Below are positions 43,495 to 54,311 of a DNA stretch of 64,000 nucleotides, piece after piece (the stretch's first letter is position 1; each line of letters starts with the position of its first letter). Source of the stretch: Podospora bellae-mahoneyi (taxonomy: Eukaryota; Ascomycota; Sordariomycetes; Sordariales; Podosporaceae). The stretch is taken from NCBI RefSeq assembly GCF_035222275.1, contig NC_085886.1, positions 2,604,001-2,668,000 on the forward strand, in the 5' to 3' direction. The position numbers were made by a program, and so were the translations under genes. The notes under the pieces were generated by a model that saw only the letters and a program-made list of their open reading frames with translations, ran no database searches and was not told where the DNA came from.

Positions 43495-43790
43495 TCATCC
43501 CCATCACAGCAGCTACCCACAGGTCAATCAATCTACATCTATCCCGTGTTTCCCGAGTTCTCCGACCCCGATTTCGGCAATAACCCCCATGCTCCGGTCC
43601 AGGTTGTGATTCCTAGTATCCAGCCGGGGAGACGGAGGCAATCATTCTCTCCCACTCCTCCTCCATCCCGTCCATCCCCTCCAGATCTTCCCCCTCCTTT
43701 TGAAGGTGTGTATGCTGTGCGCCCATCCTTTTCATTCTTCCTCCGAGGTGGCGTTGCGAAGGGTATGAAAAATATTCCAGCGAAGACCTA
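43495..43790 (+). other. Exon-like proline-rich segment, gene model unresolved
   Basis: After a TGA at 43492-43494 a frame reads QLPTGQSIYIYPVFPEF, then SDPDFGNNPHAPVQVVIP, then a Ser/Pro-rich tail ending LPPPFEG. Third positions are mostly C or T, as in genuine exons here. A donor-like GTGTGT follows the GAAG at the end of PPFE, and an acceptor TTCCAG near 43780 would give a short terminus E-A-K-T and stop TAA. No credible start exon was found upstream: acceptor candidates end at 43509 and 43522, but I could not join them in phase to an ATG. Confidence 0.3.
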
Positions 43791-44740
43791 AGCGGTGAGA
43801 AACAACCAACCTCGAGCTCAACCGCGCAAACAAGATGATATGAGATAAAGAAAAAAAATTTCAAGCACCGTACATACATGTGTATGCACATAATCATGCC
43901 TCTGAGTTGATGTTACTTACTGATACACAATCCCTCATGCAAGCACTTTGACCCCCAGCCCCTCCCGATGAGGGGGAAGGCAGGCAAAAAAAAAACAAAG
44001 TGATCTTACCTTGCCCCTCCATGAAAACCAGCCCCCCAAAAAGGCAAGATTCTCGTCGGTGTTAATGTACAGAGGGATTCGAAGGGAAAAAGACCAAGGG
44101 AGATATCATGTAGTGTAACCCTCCGGCTACGGCAAGAACCAACTGCAAGCCCATGGCGAGGACTTCTTACTCTTCAGCACCGGCAGGCAGGGTAGGGTAG
44201 GATAGGATGTTCTCAGACCGCTATTTGATCTGTTCTCCCACCACATATCGATACCATCAAAAAGAACAAGTGAGGGGTCAAACGATCCCTCCCTTCCTTC
44301 GCGAAAGGAAACGAAACATGAAGCTACTGCGCTACAACCTCACAAATAGATAGCCCCCTCGGGGAAAGACATTCTCTGCAGTAGTCAAGGTAGGTAAGTA
44401 AGTACCTTATGGTGCAAAACCTCCGGCCGTCTTGCTGATCCCTAGCTACTTACCAAGACCAAAAAATCCCATGTTTTGTGCTGCCTGTGTGTGCATTTAC
44501 CCCTCCTTTTCTTGTCGAAGCGCCGCCGGCATATAACCACATGGAAAAAGATTTGCAACCAAGAGGAGCGGTGAGGGGAAGACAAGAGGTGGGTAGGTAG
44601 GAATTGGCGTATCATTTCTTTGTCAATCCCATTTACCCCGCGCGGGCGCGTGCGCGCCTAATGTGCCGTTTTCTTTCTTGAGGAGCTAACAAAGCACATA
44701 CCTGATGGACACAGGATGGAAGCGAGAATGTCTGGCCTCG

Positions 44741-44769
44741 TGGTGGTGGTGGTGGTGGTGGTGGTGGTG
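44741..44769. repeat. GGT trinucleotide microsatellite
   Basis: About nine GGT units; the sequence CAGGATGGAAGCGA occurs on both sides (44712-44725 and 44802-44815). Confidence 0.92.
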
Positions 44770-44929
44770 TTGAATATCTGATTCCCTTGTGGTCCGTGTG
44801 CCAGGATGGAAGCGAACCACACACACTATTCCCCCTTCACCGTCCCATTCGGCTCTCCGTGTGGGGGTTTTTGACCCAACTTTGGTTCCCTTCAACATTC
44901 GCTTACACTGTGAAAAAGTACACATTTTC

Positions 44930-45110
44930 TGGGGATGTGTTAAATTTGGTTATCCTGACCCACTGCTAGCAAAATTATCACCTTAGCAGTAAGACCTGAG
45001 CTACTAAGTCTAGCTTCACAGTACTACCTAAAAACTCTCCTTTACATAATACTAGAATTGATACAATTAATACTATATTTCATATTTCATAATTAAATTA
45101 TTATTGTAAA
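44930..45110. repeat. Left direct repeat of the AT-rich relic
   Basis: Homologous to 46257-46435 through its length, with one small indel near 44950. The outer part keeps C and G (for example CCTGACCCACTGCTAG) while the part past ~45000 is mostly converted to T and A. Confidence 0.65.
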
Positions 45111-46256
45111 GTGGTTTTTTCAAAGCAATTATAACTATATTATCATTATTGTAAAACTATTTATTAATAAGATATTTAATAATTATACTTAAAAAAACTA
45201 TTAATTTAACCTTTAATAACCATTAAAAAGTAGTAAAGATTATGCTCTATATATGCCCGTGGGCCCTATATAGCTCACTATTAACATGTACAGCTACAGC
45301 GCTTTACAGCCTTGACCAACAGAATTATACAAAACAACTTTCTATATTTAAAATAATTTATTTACTATATACCAACATATAACTTTGTAGGCAGCTTGTA
45401 CTTAACCTCTACTATATACTTTCCGACGGCCTTATAGAGCCTCGCACACTATAACGAGCAAATAAACTAAAGTTCAGCTTCACAAATTAAAATTCAGCTA
45501 TATTCTACTAAAAATATACTCACAGCTATACGAAATAAAGCAAATTTTGGCTACCGGCTTACTGAGAGTATAGATTATTATGGGTTAGTTAACTCACAAA
45601 TTATACTAGGCATTTATAGGGCTTTAAATAAACTTAAATTTTATATTTAAGCTATTTCCGTCTACTATAGCAGCAGATATACAGCTTTGCAGTAGCTTAC
45701 TCCACTAAGTAAATACTTTATGTAATATTAAATAGATATTAGGTAGATATCAGATAGGTACCATGGAAGTGCCAGGAGGGCACGTAGTAGATGCTGAGTA
45801 AATACCGAGTAGGTAGTTTATAAAATACTTTTACAGTATATAACGCTTTTGCTAAGGATGCTACTACAAAATATTACAGTAGTATTCACTGTAAAATGAG
45901 CCTCCTGGAAATCAATTTTAATATGATATAAGTATATTTAAATAATTTAATTTGTAATAGAAAATCTTAATATTCATAATTACTGATGATATATTAGTTA
46001 ATAAAATTATTAAATTTTAAAATTTCATTGATATTAAAAATGCGCAAAAGATTCATTAAAAAAACTTTACGATTCAAATTTAATATTATTATAAAAATAA
46101 CATAAAAAGTATAACTTAAAAAATTAAGTTTATATTTAATAATAATAAAAATATTAGGAAAGTAATAAATATTAGTAAATAAAAATTATAGAAATATTAT
46201 AAGAATAATAGACTTTAAAAATAAGAATATTTAAAAGTTCTAGATAAGATGTTAGT

Positions 46257-46435
46257 TCAGGATATGTTAAATTGACAATTTTAATTTACTATTAATAAAA
46301 TTATTACATGAATAGTAGAATCTAAACTACTATGTCCGGCTTTGCCGTACTCCCTAGGAATTCTCCCTCGTATAACATCAGAATTAACGTAATTGACTAC
46401 GTTACACCGTACTTAACAGGATGCAGCGTAGAGGT
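46257..46435. repeat. Right direct repeat of the AT-rich relic
   Basis: Homologous to 44930-45110. Here the inner (left) part is AT-converted and the outer (right) part keeps normal composition (GTCCGGCTTTGCCGTACTCC). Confidence 0.65.
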
Positions 46436-49400
46436 CTGGCGTCAATACACTACTTAGGCTTTCCCAATCGGGATACACCGAGCCCTCTCACCTTTGCTCA
46501 CCCCCCCGTCCCCAAATAGTGTACCAGGGTTATATCAAGGCCTCATATACCCTTGAAACGATACGCGCACATTCCCATTCCCAACCGCCATAGGCGATTG
46601 CCCCTCCCTCTACCCTCGTGATACAAAAAACCCCCCGCTTTCTCTCAGGTGTCATGATCCCCTTCAGATGGTGTGGTGGTAAAATGCCCATCCATGATCG
46701 GAACAAACGGCAGTCTACACCGGGATATGTCGAACCGCATCACCTAGCTTCAAAACATCAGATGTTCTCTACGTCATTATCGAGATGTTGAACAAGGTCT
46801 ACTGCTGTTTGTAGGGCATCATTTTTTCTTTCCTCAACGGTCGAAGCCGTCGGGACGCGATAGGATAGGGCGGGGTAATGCACAAAACTCCACATAGACA
46901 CAACTCCCACTTTCCACCCGCCCATGTCGCATTGTTCATGACAGGAAGCAGGATGTTAGATGGTGGGTGGTGTGGAGTTGGTGGTAAGGTAAGTGGGAGA
47001 AGAAGTGAAATGAATGGCACGGCATGAAACCTGCAAGGCTTCAAAACGATGGTTGTGGGTTGGGTGGATGGATGGATGGATGGAATGATGGGTGGGTGCA
47101 TTCTTGGCATCTCTGTTGCAAGAAATTCATCGACTGGTTCAGAAGAGAGGGGCTGGGAAAAGAGGAGGATGGAAAATGAGTCGATCAAGATGATCTTGCG
47201 AGACTCCTGCATGGGATAGCAACGATCTTCGGCGCTGACGGGCATATCCAGCTGAGCTTTGGTGTCTTGAGCCGAAGATGTTCTCTTTGATTTCTCCGTT
47301 GGGTTATCGAGAGATAATATCTGTCTTGGGTCTAGACACCTCTGGACTCGATCTGCATCTCAGAAATAGACATCTTGGATGGTGGTGATGTTGGTCTCTG
47401 AAGGAGGGGCTTGCTACCTAAACCGGCAACTCCTACACCATGCCCACCACTCGGAGGTATTTCAAGCTCAACCAACCAGTCATAACGGACCCTATCCTGC
47501 TCGACATGGAACTCGAGACTCAGAGGCGGTGAGACCGCAGGATGCTGGCGTGAGGCAGAGCCTTTTGTTCCATAAGGAGGGACTTGGGTTTCTGAACATC
47601 AACCCCGCCGGCGGCAATCTTTGATAGTACATCGCTCCCGGAATGTCCCGCACCATCCCGCAAGATCGCACCTTCTGGCGATACACCAGCGGTTGGTCGC
47701 ACGAGATGCACGTTCCCGGGCCAGACTTTGACAGGCCGGCGTATCTCTAGGTCATTGGAAGGAATGTGCATTGTGGGCTATGCAACACCGAGCTGAGGAG
47801 GGGGAAAACGAACAAACCAGAAAACAGAGGGTGTTCGACTGAGATCTTTCTCCATCCCTTTCGTACAACCCGGTTTCCTCTCTAGACAAGAGCCATTCCT
47901 AGCGTTGCTTCCATGTGTCCACACAAGCGCTGTAAAGTGTTCTGAATGTGGGGGGAGCATAGCAGATAGATAAAGCAACGCTGTCTGCAGCAGGGTTGGG
48001 TTAGCCGCGAAGCAGGATGACATGCCACTCGGCCACCCTTCCCAATCACCGACGAGAGAGCTTTGCGGTTGCTGCAGAGTATGACATAATTCCGCCCCGT
48101 CAACAAACGTGTAAGTGCTGCGCTGGCTTGATAGTTGAGGATGGAGTTGTCGTGGTAGTTGAATGCCGTATCGATCTCCAACTCGGACATGTCATAGACA
48201 TGCGTGATCGAGTAACGTCAGGGCTCCACGACAATGTTTCGAATGTTGTTCTCTTCTTTTTTTTCTCCGGCTGAAGCGGTTGGTAAAAGGCATCCCGTCT
48301 TGATCCAAGCAATGGGATGCTGGAAGGATGGCATCACGGCGGTATGCCAAGGCCCTTGTGTTTAAAGAGGGAGGTCGTTGGGAGTGTGTGGGCGTGCCGG
48401 GGCCCCGTGAGGTGAATGGCGACTGACGTTGAACCCTGGATGTTAGGGTTCATGGGAGGACCTTGTCGACAGGGCTTGGCTCTGGGCAACATCGGGCAAT
48501 CCACATTGCCCTCCGGATGTTGTGAGCGCGAGAAGCTTTTGCTCGAGGTCAGCGACACGTAAGTATACAACCCTATACTAGAGATATCATCTTGGGCTAC
48601 ATAGCATCCTAGAATTCCAAGACCGCACAGAAGATGAGGCGGGTTGAGATAAGTGCGCACGGAAGATCTGACGACATGTTTAGGCTGGCCTGTAATTTGG
48701 GTGCTATAGCCAGTCGGGGCAACGCATAAGGACCTAATTACCGGGGCCCGGAGCTTTTTAGCGACCATCGTTCGAGTGCAAGTAAACAAAGCGCCAGGGC
48801 TGCGGAAACAGGATTGATGCTTGTGATGCTTGTGGATGTCGAGGACAGCACCCCCCCAAAAAAAAGATTTCTAGAAGATGTTTGAGCATCAGCATGTGTC
48901 GGCTACACGGAAGTTCGGGTGATCAGAATGGGATCATGATGGGAAAGATCACCAGGCCACAAAAAGTCATGGTGCAAGTCCCTTTGGGCGGTTGATTTGT
49001 TGATCTGCCGTGCAGCCAAGCCTTTGCTCGGCTCCAAATCAGCTCCGTACAGTGCTGGGTACTGTGATCAATGTCTGACGAGAAGTTCCGTCCGCTCATC
49101 GGCGCCGTTCCGGATATCAATATCAAACTCCAACCGATATGATATCGCCGCTGATGAACGCGAATGCTTACCTCTCACCCACCACAAACGACCTTACACT
49201 ATGCCACCACAGCACAACATACTACACCGCTTCACAGAGGCAGCCTTTTTTTCGTATCGACGTGAGCGCCGCAGCTGCGCTTCAAGCCGGGCGCTGAAGT
49301 GGCTGCATCATCCAGAGGTTGTGAGTGCTCACCAGCCTTGAGACATGCATCATCCTGCCGAAGCGCTGCAAGCCCGCATATGGTCATGATGCCGGCCATT

Positions 49401-51683
49401 GGCTCGAGAATCCAGTGATGCAGCCAGCACTTGGCTGGGTTCAGATGACGGCAGGGAGAGGTCCAGCTGCACTTTGATGAAATTCCATTGCTGCATGTCT
49501 TGAACTAACCATAGATTATGGGACAGCATAGCATAATTCTTCTCAATATCATATCGTCGGACAGATAATAACGGAGCAGCAGGGGGCATTCTAGTGTAGA
49601 TAGATAGGTAGGTTGGACTTGGACGCCCCGAGTGTGGTAGGTAGCAGTGATGGTGGTCTGGTAGGTGCCGGCGGTCGTCAAGGAAACAGTCAAAGCGAAA
49701 TGACGGTGAGTGGTGTGTAAGAGTGTGAGAGTGTGAGAGTGTGATAGTGTGTACATCAGAGAGGCACAGTGATCGGACAGACGGGCTGCGAAACACTCGA
49801 CCCGCAAGAGATGGTGATTGATCTCCAGAGTCTCTGGTGGATTCGACCCGACCGACAACTCGGCCGGTGATCAAGACAGACCCAACACCCCCAAGACCCA
49901 GGACGGGACTCAGGACCCTGATGTCGGATGGAGAAAAACCAGAAAACGGTTTGCTGGGGTGACCACAACCACAGTGCGAAGCTGGTGAGAGGAGAGAGAA
50001 GAACCAAGGCTTGCAAGCACCTCAGCAGGCAGACCCTAGGAGTGGAGGGCAGTCCTGGACAGGCATGTCACCGATACCACTAGGCGCCACCATCTCTGCA
50101 GTAGCGCTGCTTTTTCAGTGCCGCCAATCTGGAGTGCCCCCGTGCAAGGTGCAGCTCGTGGTTGGATTGGTATTTTAATTTCGCTATCTGCCCCCCTCAC
50201 CACCAAGAGGACCCCTTCTTTTCCCTCTCTCTCTTTTTTCCTGCAGGTGGTAGCGCCGGGATATCTGGATAGGAAGAAGCAGCAGAAAGACGTCGTCGCT
50301 CTTGTTGTTGTTGTTGTCGGTCGAAAACTCTTCACCTCACCTCACCTCAGCCCAACCCCTCACCCTAATACCTATCTCGCCATACATAATACAGAAGGGC
50401 TCCACTCGGCTTCACCTCGCACACCAGACCGAACCACACCACACCTACCCAACTCAACCCTTCCCCGCACCCGTGTTCGACTTCACTCTGTCGCTTGCTT
50501 GGGCACCCGTTCCGCCGGCCGCCTTTTTCGACAGAAATCCGAGAGCCCCCCCGGATAGGGTCCGAACAGTCTGGTCTCCCGCCGGCCACCACCATTCCCG
50601 GTAAGTTGAATATTTCACATTTGTATTTTCCTTGGCCGTGTTTTGCGTCCAGCCTGCCAGCGAACTATCGAGCGACCGCGTCCTGCACACTCCTCCGCCC
50701 CGGCTATCGCCCAGAGAGACCGACACACCTCTCTCCGCCCCTCGAATTTTGGATCGATATCCGGTGACTGTTTTCTCAGCTCCTCCGCCCCCTCCTGCTT
50801 GCTTGCGCGTGATCTGTGGTTCATTCCTCGCCATATCGCCGTGCCCGGGAACGGGTACGTGCTGAGCCGCCTTCTTTGGTACCGCCCAACACCGAACCAC
50901 CGTTATCAGCATTCGCGGTCCTAGAAACACACAACAACCACAAATGGCTGTTTGCCTGCTGTCTTGCGATATCAAATACAAAAATCAAGATTTATTTGTC
51001 TTGTCAACACCGGCAATGCACCAACATTCGCCTTGAAACGGGTCTTTGGTTTTGAAACCCCATCGGCCATATATCGACCAGAGCATGACCACAAAGCAGG
51101 TTGGGGTCCCGGAGTCCTGTCCCAGCAAACCACCCTACCTTATATTATGTGCCGCACAGCCGCCGCCCTCCCCGCAACCGACCGATTAGACAATACCTAG
51201 TTTTTGACCACTTGTCAGCCAGCTTGAACGACCGCTGTGCTACGCCCAACTTGTCTTTAAACACCGACGGCTTCTCTCCCGGATTGCGATCTCGAAACTG
51301 TCTCTGGACCGTCCCGTGTACCTCGATAGAACCGCTTTATTATTGTTCGCTGACAGGCTGGCCGACCTCGTTGCCTTTCCACACTTTGCCCAACGTTCCG
51401 CTGGGGGAAAACACAGACTCACTTCCTCACCGAACACACAGCACATCTGTGCGAGGTGACGAATCGACCGACTAACATATGACACTTCGGCAGGCTGCTG
51501 TTCCACCCTTGCCACATCAGAAATTCCACCCAGCTTCGCCAGGGTTTAAAATAATTGCATCGCAGGCAGGCATCCGATAGGCATTTTTGGACGATATCCT
51601 CCTCGCCCCGCTCCAGACGTGCAGTCATCCGCTCCTTTTGATCGTCACCATCATAACCCCATGCATTCTTACTAGCCGACACA
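46436..51683. other. Gene-poor region and long leader of the LRR gene
   Basis: Over 5 kb without a supported gene. The last ~1.5 kb (50.2-51.68 kb) is pyrimidine-rich on the plus strand and looks like a long promoter/5' UTR of the gene at 51684. A 5'-UTR intron is conceivable at 50601-50652 (GTAAGT...CCAG). A GGAT repeat lies at 47065-47083. Frames here, such as 47771-47520 on the minus strand (83 codons), lack family features. Confidence 0.45.
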
Positions 51684-54311
51684 ATGGACTCGGAAGACGG
51701 GGAGTTTTTTGTCAAGGTATGTTTGGTGTCTTTGCTGCTGCCGCCGCCTTCAACCAAGCTAACTGTCTTGTCTGAACAGCAACTCGCAACGTTTGTGCGC
51801 ACACACGAGAAGGCGCTCGCGAATGCGCTTCAGTTTCGGCGGCAGACACCTCGCCATGGATCCTCACAAAGTGTCTCGTCGGTTTCCCCTGTGAACGCAC
51901 CGACGTCCCCATCAATACCCGAACGGCCTGCTACGTCAGCCTCAACCTCGAGCACACTGGCAGCCGCCTTTTCTCTGGGCTCGCTGAACCTCACCTCGCA
52001 CAGCGTAAAATCAGCAAAGCTCGCCCTCACCCCACATCACCTCTTTTATTTGCTCTCCCGATTCGAAGAGCTTAGTATACCTGTCGGGCCCATGAAAATT
52101 CGCCTGGAGAATCTGCATGATACAACGGCTTCGGGAAACTATGTCTCCTTCCTCGGGCAATCTCAGCGTTCCAAGAGTCGCGGCTCCGATGTCGGCTCCA
52201 TTCACTCGGTTTCCAGTCTTCGGAGCGTTATGTCAGGCATGTCCGCTCTTTGGGCCAGCTTCGGAATCGGGTCGGGTATTTCCGCCGCTCGAACAGAAAG
52301 GCAAAAGGCGGCGATCCAAAATGACTTGAAATACCTCTACTCCGCCTTTACCAAGATTCCCTGCCTGAGACTAGCTCCAGATTGGCGCGCTCGTCTCATC
52401 AGGGGCTACGAAGAGTTTCCCTTTGACTCAGCAGTGCCTCTGTACGTCTTCAAAAACGTCCAGGCACTGGAGGTGAGCGATATCGATTTTAGGCAATTCT
52501 TCGGTTGGGATAAGCTCTCAGAACAGCTTCGTTCGCTCACGCTCAAGCGTGCCAGCATTGAGGACCCAGCAGATATCCTGATCGATATTGTCTTGGACGA
52601 CATGGACAAGCGCAGGCGCCGCACATCCAAGAGCCAAGCATCACCCACCACACAGTCAACCTGGCCAGGAGCTGTGAACAGCCCTCGGAGAAGTCCGACG
52701 GTGTCGCACATGGACTTGCCAAAGTCCACCTCTGCCCCTGGTTCCCCTGATGCCCGGAAATCGGCAAACGATCTTCCTGTCGGCTCTCTAAGTAGTGAAC
52801 TTGGGACAGACCAAGAGGGCCGGACTCCCACCGACAGCAGGAGGCCTTCGATCGTCAGGATTGACAGTGATGAGCTCAAGTCACCACCAGCAAGGGATAC
52901 TCGGCCACGGAGTCACTCTCCCCGTCGGCCTCATAGTTCCAGAAACGGCTCTTCCAACGTGCGCGGATCTTCTTACAAGATCCGGCGATCTGGTTCTGGA
53001 AGCTCTCAGTCAAGTCTCTCGGACTCGTGGCACAACGGCCGTGGAAGCGCTTCCAACCTCCTTTCCATGGGCATCCTCCCAGCCTCCAAGTGGCGCTTCC
53101 TCAAGCACTTGAGCCTGACGGATAATTCTTTGACCAACATTCCCGCCGCCAGTTTGGCACCACTGGCCAACAGCCTGCACTCCCTCGACCTGTCGTCTAA
53201 CCTCTTTACCCAGATCCCCGACAGTGTCGCCACGCTAACCTCGCTGCGCGCCCTGAACCTTGCCCACTGCATGATCGACTCGCTGCATTCACTCACCCGC
53301 AACCCTCTCCCAGCCATCACCGCCCTCAACCTCCGAGCCAACCGCTTACAGTCTCTTGCCGGAATCGAAAAGCTCTTTCCCCTGGAAAGGTTAGACTTGC
53401 GGGACAACCGTCTAACGGACCCATCAGAACTGGCTCGCTTGACGGGAATTCCCGAGATCCGAGAGATCTATGTGGATGGCAACCCATTTACACGCACTCA
53501 TCGCGACTACCGCATCACCATCTTCAACCTCTTCCGTCAAACACCCGGATATACTGAGGACATCACCATCGATGGAAGCGGGCCTAGTTACTCGGAGAAG
53601 CGGTATCTGGTAGAGAGGGCAGCGTTGCCTCCTGCTGTTCCCGTGGTCAAGCCGCCACCCGAGGAGATTCCTGCCGTGGATGTGAGCAAGCCGGCTATTA
53701 TTTATGATGCCCCCATCAAGGAGCCCGCTGTCCTTCGTAAAGAGCGTCCTCAGCCCAAGACTGTTGCGAGCGAGGTCAACACCAGCTCTACCCGGCGCCG
53801 GAGAGCACCCAAGCGGCGGATTGTCGATCTGGCAACCAATGATACCCCTATACCCCATGCCCAGCCAATCGACAATCAGACTCGCGTGCCAAGTTACAAG
53901 ACCACGGCAGTGCTCGAGCCAGAGTCCAATTACCGGACCTCACAACCACCAGACACACAACGGCCAACGGCGAACGTCCTTGGGGAAACCGTTGCAGTTC
54001 CCCAAGGCCTTGCGCCAGAGGTCCCCAGAATCGACACCAGCGTCATTCCGCAACTTCCACCTGTCTATGATACGGGCGAGAACAACACGGAGTGGGACGT
54101 TGGTGGGGAGATCTATCGAAGAAAAATCGAGGCCCTCCGCGACAAGGTCGGGAGTGGTTATCTCAGCGTGCTCAGTGAGGAAGGCGGCTACCCCACCAGC
54201 CTTCCACCAGACTATCACGAGCCGGCAGACTTTGGCGCTGCCTCACCCCACTCAATCACACCTCGAGCTGCCAGCGTGCAAGCGATCCACAGCGGTCGCA
54301 CGCTAGGCTGA
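51684..54311 (+). CDS. Leucine-rich-repeat protein with disordered Ser-rich insert
   Basis: Two exons, 51684-51716 and 51780-54311; 854 residues. The 63-bp intron (GTATGT, branch GCTAAC, acceptor ACAG) is in frame and stop-free; splicing joins MDSEDGEFFVK to QLATFVRTHEKALANAL. The N-terminal ~290 residues form a folded region (HHLFYLLSRFEELSIPVGPMKIRLENLHDTT; CLRLAPDWRARLIRGYEEFPFDSAVPLYVFKNVQALEVSDIDFRQFFGW) resembling the N-terminal domain of LKB1-interacting (STK11IP-like) proteins. A Ser/Arg/Pro-rich insert follows, then five or so leucine-rich repeats (about residues 446-590: LKHLSLTDNSLTNIP, LHSLDLSSNLFTQIP, LRALNLAHCMIDSL, ITALNLRANRLQSL, LERLDLRDNRLTD) capped by REIYVDGNPFT and YRITIFNLFRQ. 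The C-terminus is disordered with a basic RRRRAPKRR patch. A scaffold role in polarity or signalling is inference. Confidence 0.78.
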   Translation: MDSEDGEFFVKVCLVSLLLPPPSTKLTVLSEQQLATFVRTHEKALANALQFRRQTPRHGSSQSVSSVSPVNAPTSPSIPERPATSASTSSTLAAAFSLGSLNLTSHSVKSAKLALTPHHLFYLLSRFEELSIPVGPMKIRLENLHDTTASGNYVSFLGQSQRSKSRGSDVGSIHSVSSLRSVMSGMSALWASFGIGSGISAARTERQKAAIQNDLKYLYSAFTKIPCLRLAPDWRARLIRGYEEFPFDSAVPLYVFKNVQALEVSDIDFRQFFGWDKLSEQLRSLTLKRASIEDPADILIDIVLDDMDKRRRRTSKSQASPTTQSTWPGAVNSPRRSPTVSHMDLPKSTSAPGSPDARKSANDLPVGSLSSELGTDQEGRTPTDSRRPSIVRIDSDELKSPPARDTRPRSHSPRRPHSSRNGSSNVRGSSYKIRRSGSGSSQSSLSDSWHNGRGSASNLLSMGILPASKWRFLKHLSLTDNSLTNIPAASLAPLANSLHSLDLSSNLFTQIPDSVATLTSLRALNLAHCMIDSLHSLTRNPLPAITALNLRANRLQSLAGIEKLFPLERLDLRDNRLTDPSELARLTGIPEIREIYVDGNPFTRTHRDYRITIFNLFRQTPGYTEDITIDGSGPSYSEKRYLVERAALPPAVPVVKPPPEEIPAVDVSKPAIIYDAPIKEPAVLRKERPQPKTVASEVNTSSTRRRRAPKRRIVDLATNDTPIPHAQPIDNQTRVPSYKTTAVLEPESNYRTSQPPDTQRPTANVLGETVAVPQGLAPEVPRIDTSVIPQLPPVYDTGENNTEWDVGGEIYRRKIEALRDKVGSGYLSVLSEEGGYPTSLPPDYHEPADFGAASPHSITPRAASVQAIHSGRTLG

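Larger units (their letters stand above)
40544..44929. other. Gene-poor region
   Basis: About 4.4 kb with no complete gene. It holds the PDX1 3' flank, a cluster of tRNA-like and palindromic sequences (42.1-42.6 kb), an isolated exon-like segment (43.5-43.8 kb), a GGT microsatellite (44741-44769) and a 14-bp direct repeat around it. Confidence 0.5.
44930..46435. mobile_element. AT-rich relic of an LTR-type element, RIP-like mutation pattern
   Basis: Base composition changes abruptly near 45,000 and recovers near 46,330; between these points the DNA is dominated by TA/AT runs, has no long open frames and contrasts with the GC-balanced flanks. Diverged direct repeats lie at both ends (44930-45110 and 46257-46435), spaced 1,326 bp. 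In a 70-bp alignment made by eye starting at 45001 and 46327 I count 19 transitions and 3 transversions; in the 16 bp at 44954/46280, 9 differences are all transitions. This is the hallmark of C-to-T RIP. With ~180-bp terminal repeats and ~1.1-1.2 kb inside, it could be a short non-autonomous LTR element or a deletion derivative; no recognisable gag, integrase or RT remains. Orientation unknown. Confidence 0.65.

Noticed and set aside
47520-47771. 83-codon ATG-initiated frame on the minus strand
   Set aside because: Reads acceptably as protein but third-position usage is not biased, no family is recognised and no flanking exon exists.
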